A DNA stretch of 44,410 nt from Ardenticatenaceae bacterium (GTDB lineage Bacteria; Chloroflexota; Anaerolineae; Promineifilales; Promineifilaceae): contig JASJCR010000073.1 of assembly GCA_030065875.1 (NCBI GenBank), positions 1 to 44,410 on the forward strand. The letters are read 5' to 3'. Under the pieces are notes generated by a model, which ran no database searches, was not told where the DNA came from, and saw nothing but the letters and a program-made list of their open reading frames with translations. Position numbers and translations under genes: made by a program. This document shows positions 42,272 to 44,410 of the stretch, piece by piece; position 1 is the first letter of the stretch; each line of letters opens with the position of its first letter.

Positions 42272-43276
42272 ATGGAAAAAATTAACAATCCACTTGGCCG
42301 CGTTTTTATACACGCCTCCTTGATTTTATTCGCCATTTTTAGCGCGATTCCCTTTTTCTGGACAACCCTGCAATCGTTTAAAACATTAAAAGACGCCAAT
42401 TCACGAACGCCCAAAATATTTTTTACGCCTACCTGGGAAAATTATCAGGAATTATGGCTGCGATCGGTGCCGGAAAACGGGGCCGCGATCGCTTATTTTT
42501 TGCTTGTCGCCGTGGTTATTCTCGTCTGCCTGCTGCTGTTTGCAGAATACATGGTGCTCCCAAACAGCGTTGTTTACACGATTTCCGGTCTGGGATTTGT
42601 GGCCTTATTGTGGATGATTCCCCAGCTGGTGGACACCGCCAAATTCTACGATTATTTTATCAATACCATCATCGTCACGGTGGGAACCATTATCGTATCG
42701 ATTACCATCGGGAGCCTGGCCGGGTATTCGCTGGCCCGCTATACCGGGTTTGCCAGCGTGGTTATTCTTATAGCGGCTCTGGCCTTTCGTGCCCTGCCGC
42801 GCCTGGCTTTTATCTTGCCGTACTACTGGATTGGGGCCGCCACCAATTTACTCGACACGCGCTTCCTGGTCATTTTGACCCTGGTGGCCGTCAATCAACC
42901 GTTTACGATCTGGATGCTGCGCAGCTTCTTTATGGAGATCCCCAAAGAGCTGGAGGAATCGGCCCAGGTTGACGGGGCCAATCGTTTAACCGCCTTTCGG
43001 AAAGTTATTATTCCCATTATGTGGCCGGGAATTATTTCCACGGCGCTGTTTTCGCTGCTCCTGGCGTATAACGAGTTTTTGCTCGTGCGGCTTTTAACCC
43101 AAACCAACTGGACCCTGCCCGTGGCCATCTCCCGCTTTACCGGAGGTGAAGACCCGCGTCACCTGACGCTGGCCGCGGCCGCTTCAGTTTCAGCAACCAT
43201 CCCGATTATGCTGGTCATCCTGTTTTTCCAGAAAAATCTGGTCAAGGGTCTGGCGGCCGGGGCCGTTAAAGGGTAG
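42272..43276 (+). CDS. ABC transporter permease, MalG type
   Basis: This 334-residue membrane protein carries the EAA loop EESAQVDGANRLTAFRKVIIP near residue 230. It is somewhat longer than usual for MalG-type permeases: extra hydrophobic helices appear at about 70-125, between the first helix and the conserved core. GAGGAG overlaps the end of the previous gene, so translation is coupled. Together with the MalF-type protein it forms the channel for the solute delivered by the binding lipoprotein. No ABC ATPase gene follows inside the window, so a shared or distant ATPase (as with MsmK-like proteins) is probable. Confidence 0.92.
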   Translation: MEKINNPLGRVFIHASLILFAIFSAIPFFWTTLQSFKTLKDANSRTPKIFFTPTWENYQELWLRSVPENGAAIAYFLLVAVVILVCLLLFAEYMVLPNSVVYTISGLGFVALLWMIPQLVDTAKFYDYFINTIIVTVGTIIVSITIGSLAGYSLARYTGFASVVILIAALAFRALPRLAFILPYYWIGAATNLLDTRFLVILTLVAVNQPFTIWMLRSFFMEIPKELEESAQVDGANRLTAFRKVIIPIMWPGIISTALFSLLLAYNEFLLVRLLTQTNWTLPVAISRFTGGEDPRHLTLAAAASVSATIPIMLVILFFQKNLVKGLAAGAVKG

Positions 43277-43288
43277 AGCGCGATCAAA

Positions 43289-44299
43289 GTGAGCAGCTAT
43301 CAACAGGCCAAAGCACTGGTGCGGAAATACTTTACAGAGCTGGAGAAGGCATCAGCAGATGAAGCTGCGGCCGTTTTGAAAAAATACACCAGCGATCATT
43401 ACCTCTGGCGCGGCGTTTACCCCTTTCGCGAACAGTTTGGGGCGGACGCGGTCGCCAATGTATTTTGGAAACCGCTCAAACAATCGCTCCGGCGCATGCA
43501 GCGGCGACAGGATATTTTTATCGCCGGCACCAACGAAATCAGCGGCGAAATCTGGGTGATGTCGATGGGTAACTTTATGGGGCTTTTTGACGCCGGCTGG
43601 CTCGGCATTCCCCACACCCGCAAAATCGCCAACCTGCGCTACGCTGAATTTAGCTGTGTCGAAGAAGGGAAAATCACCCAAACCGGTCTCTTTGTCGATC
43701 TGATCGGGCTGATGGTCCAGGCTGGGACGTATCCCCTGCCGCCGTCGACCGGCGTCTACTTTAACTATCCGGGACCCCGCACGCATGATGGCCTCCTATA
43801 CGAAGATGCGCCCGCAGAAGAAGGGATTAAAACGCTGAACCTGGTCAACAAAATGGTTGGCGATCTCGATAAACTCAACCGCAGCGGCTCGATGGGCTGC
43901 CCCCCGGAAGTGCTGGAACGCACCTGGTCACCGGACATGTTGTGGTACGGTCCGGCCGGGATCGGGGCCACCTATACCATCCCCCGCTATCAGGAGCAGC
44001 ATCAGCTGCCGTTTCGGGAAAATCTCGATGATAAAAAATTCCACGGCCATGTTTGCCGCTTTGCCGAGGGACATTTTGCCTGTTTTTTTGGGTGGCCAAA
44101 TTTATCCAACCGGCCGATCGGCGGCTTCCTGGGGCTGCCCGGCAGCAGCGTCAATGCGGAAATGCAGGTGGTTGACGTTTATCGGCGAGAAGGGGATTTG
44201 CTGGCCGAAAACTGGGTGCTTATCGACCTGGTGTATTGGCTAAAACAGCAGGGGCTGGATGTGTTAAACCGAACTCAATCAATAACCAATAACCAATAA
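43289..44299 (+). CDS. Second double SnoaL-like (NTF2 superfamily) protein, divergent from the first
   Basis: This 336-residue protein starts at GTG 43289, 12 bases after the permease stop. Two SnoaL-like halves can be seen: about 1-155 (AKALVRKYFTELEKAS, GWLGIPHTRKIANLRYAEF, EEGKITQTGLFVDLIGLM) and about 185-330 (FGWPNLSNRPIGGFLGLPGSS, REGDLLAENWVLIDLVYWLKQQGL). Each ends in the strand carrying Asp seen in SnoaL-type cyclases. Overall similarity to the 38638 protein is low by eye. The last residues, QSITNNQ, are coded by a heptameric repeat that runs through the stop codon, so the natural C terminus may be shorter or variable. The position in the operon suggests a second step on the imported compound. 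Confidence 0.83.
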   Translation: MSSYQQAKALVRKYFTELEKASADEAAAVLKKYTSDHYLWRGVYPFREQFGADAVANVFWKPLKQSLRRMQRRQDIFIAGTNEISGEIWVMSMGNFMGLFDAGWLGIPHTRKIANLRYAEFSCVEEGKITQTGLFVDLIGLMVQAGTYPLPPSTGVYFNYPGPRTHDGLLYEDAPAEEGIKTLNLVNKMVGDLDKLNRSGSMGCPPEVLERTWSPDMLWYGPAGIGATYTIPRYQEQHQLPFRENLDDKKFHGHVCRFAEGHFACFFGWPNLSNRPIGGFLGLPGSSVNAEMQVVDVYRREGDLLAENWVLIDLVYWLKQQGLDVLNRTQSITNNQ

Positions 44300-44356
44300 C
44301 CATTGGTCAATTATCAATAATCAATGGTCAATTATCAATGGTCAATCGTCAATGAA
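44280..44356. repeat. Heptameric tandem array CAATNNN, 11 units, overlapping a gene end
   Basis: Bases 44280-44356 parse as eleven heptamers (CAATAAC three times, then CATTGGT, CAATTAT, CAATAAT, CAATGGT and so on). The stop codon of the SnoaL gene (44297-44299) is inside the third unit. It has the same unit length as the arrays at 1-42 and 31993-32139 but unrelated sequence. Confidence 0.88.
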
Positions 44357-44410
44357 ACAGGATATCCATCTACACCATAAACAGTGGTTTGGGCGTTTAC
44401 GAGCCGCCCT
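44352..44410 (+). CDS. Possible start of a further gene, truncated by the window end
   Basis: An ATG at 44352, in the last heptamer of the repeat, opens a frame (MKQDIHLHHKQWFGRLRAA) that stays open to the end of the window. No ribosome site is visible and only 19 residues can be seen, so function cannot be assigned. It could be the next gene of the operon, or chance. Confidence 0.25.
   Translation, partial: MKQDIHLHHKQWFGRLRAA

Noticed and set aside
44280..44356. CRISPR array or attachment site
   Set aside because: It is a continuous 7-base tandem array; no integrase or spacer-repeat structure is present.

Overview
The window looks like a chromosomal segment from a filamentous or otherwise multicellular Chloroflexota bacterium (Anaerolineae/Ardenticatenia-like). 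This is inference from style, not from a marker gene. The signs are secreted repeat proteins ending in a short LPLVVR-like tail, a solute-binding lipoprotein with a Val/Thr/Glu-rich tether, very large MalT- and SARP/BTAD-like regulators, frequent GGCCG words, and spacers filled with small palindromic and heptameric repeats. No rRNA, tRNA, CRISPR array, transposase or phage gene was seen.

Region 1 (1-7783, + strand) is the end of a lipid or polyketide synthase locus. It holds the C-terminal part of a multidomain synthase (tandem ACPs, ketoreductase, dehydratase), an Sfp-type phosphopantetheinyl transferase, and a three-subunit acyl-CoA carboxylase (carboxyltransferase, a divergent biotin carboxylase, biotin carrier protein). 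These could make the extender unit, activate the carrier domains and build the chain. Both visible ACPs carry Thr where the phosphopantetheine Ser is expected. Their linkers are built from DNA that elsewhere is intergenic repeat.

Region 2 (7937-19592, + strand) encodes exported proteins: a PPC-domain surface protein, a small partner, a 17-repeat ELWxSDGT protein, a 1327-residue surface protein and a YVTN-propeller/di-haem cytochrome c fusion. Region 3 (19677-37301, mostly - strand) is mixed accessory content: a VOC protein, a MalT-like LuxR regulator, a small orphan lipoprotein (+), a CPBP protease, two methyltransferases (one paired with a DUF1330 protein), a 1282-residue FG-GAP surface protein, a BTAD/AAA/TPR regulator and a cytochrome P450. 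Most spacers hold dispersed repeats.

Region 4 (37511-44299, + strand) is the most system-like part. A LacI-family repressor is followed by a double-SnoaL (NTF2-like) protein, an ABC solute-binding lipoprotein, two MalF/MalG-type permeases and a second, very divergent double-SnoaL protein. An identical 14-bp operator-like sequence lies over the predicted start of the lacI transcript and again just before the first SnoaL gene. This suggests a LacI-controlled uptake and conversion operon for a small, perhaps cyclic or sugar-like, compound. I do not recognise it as a described system. No ABC ATPase gene lies in the window.
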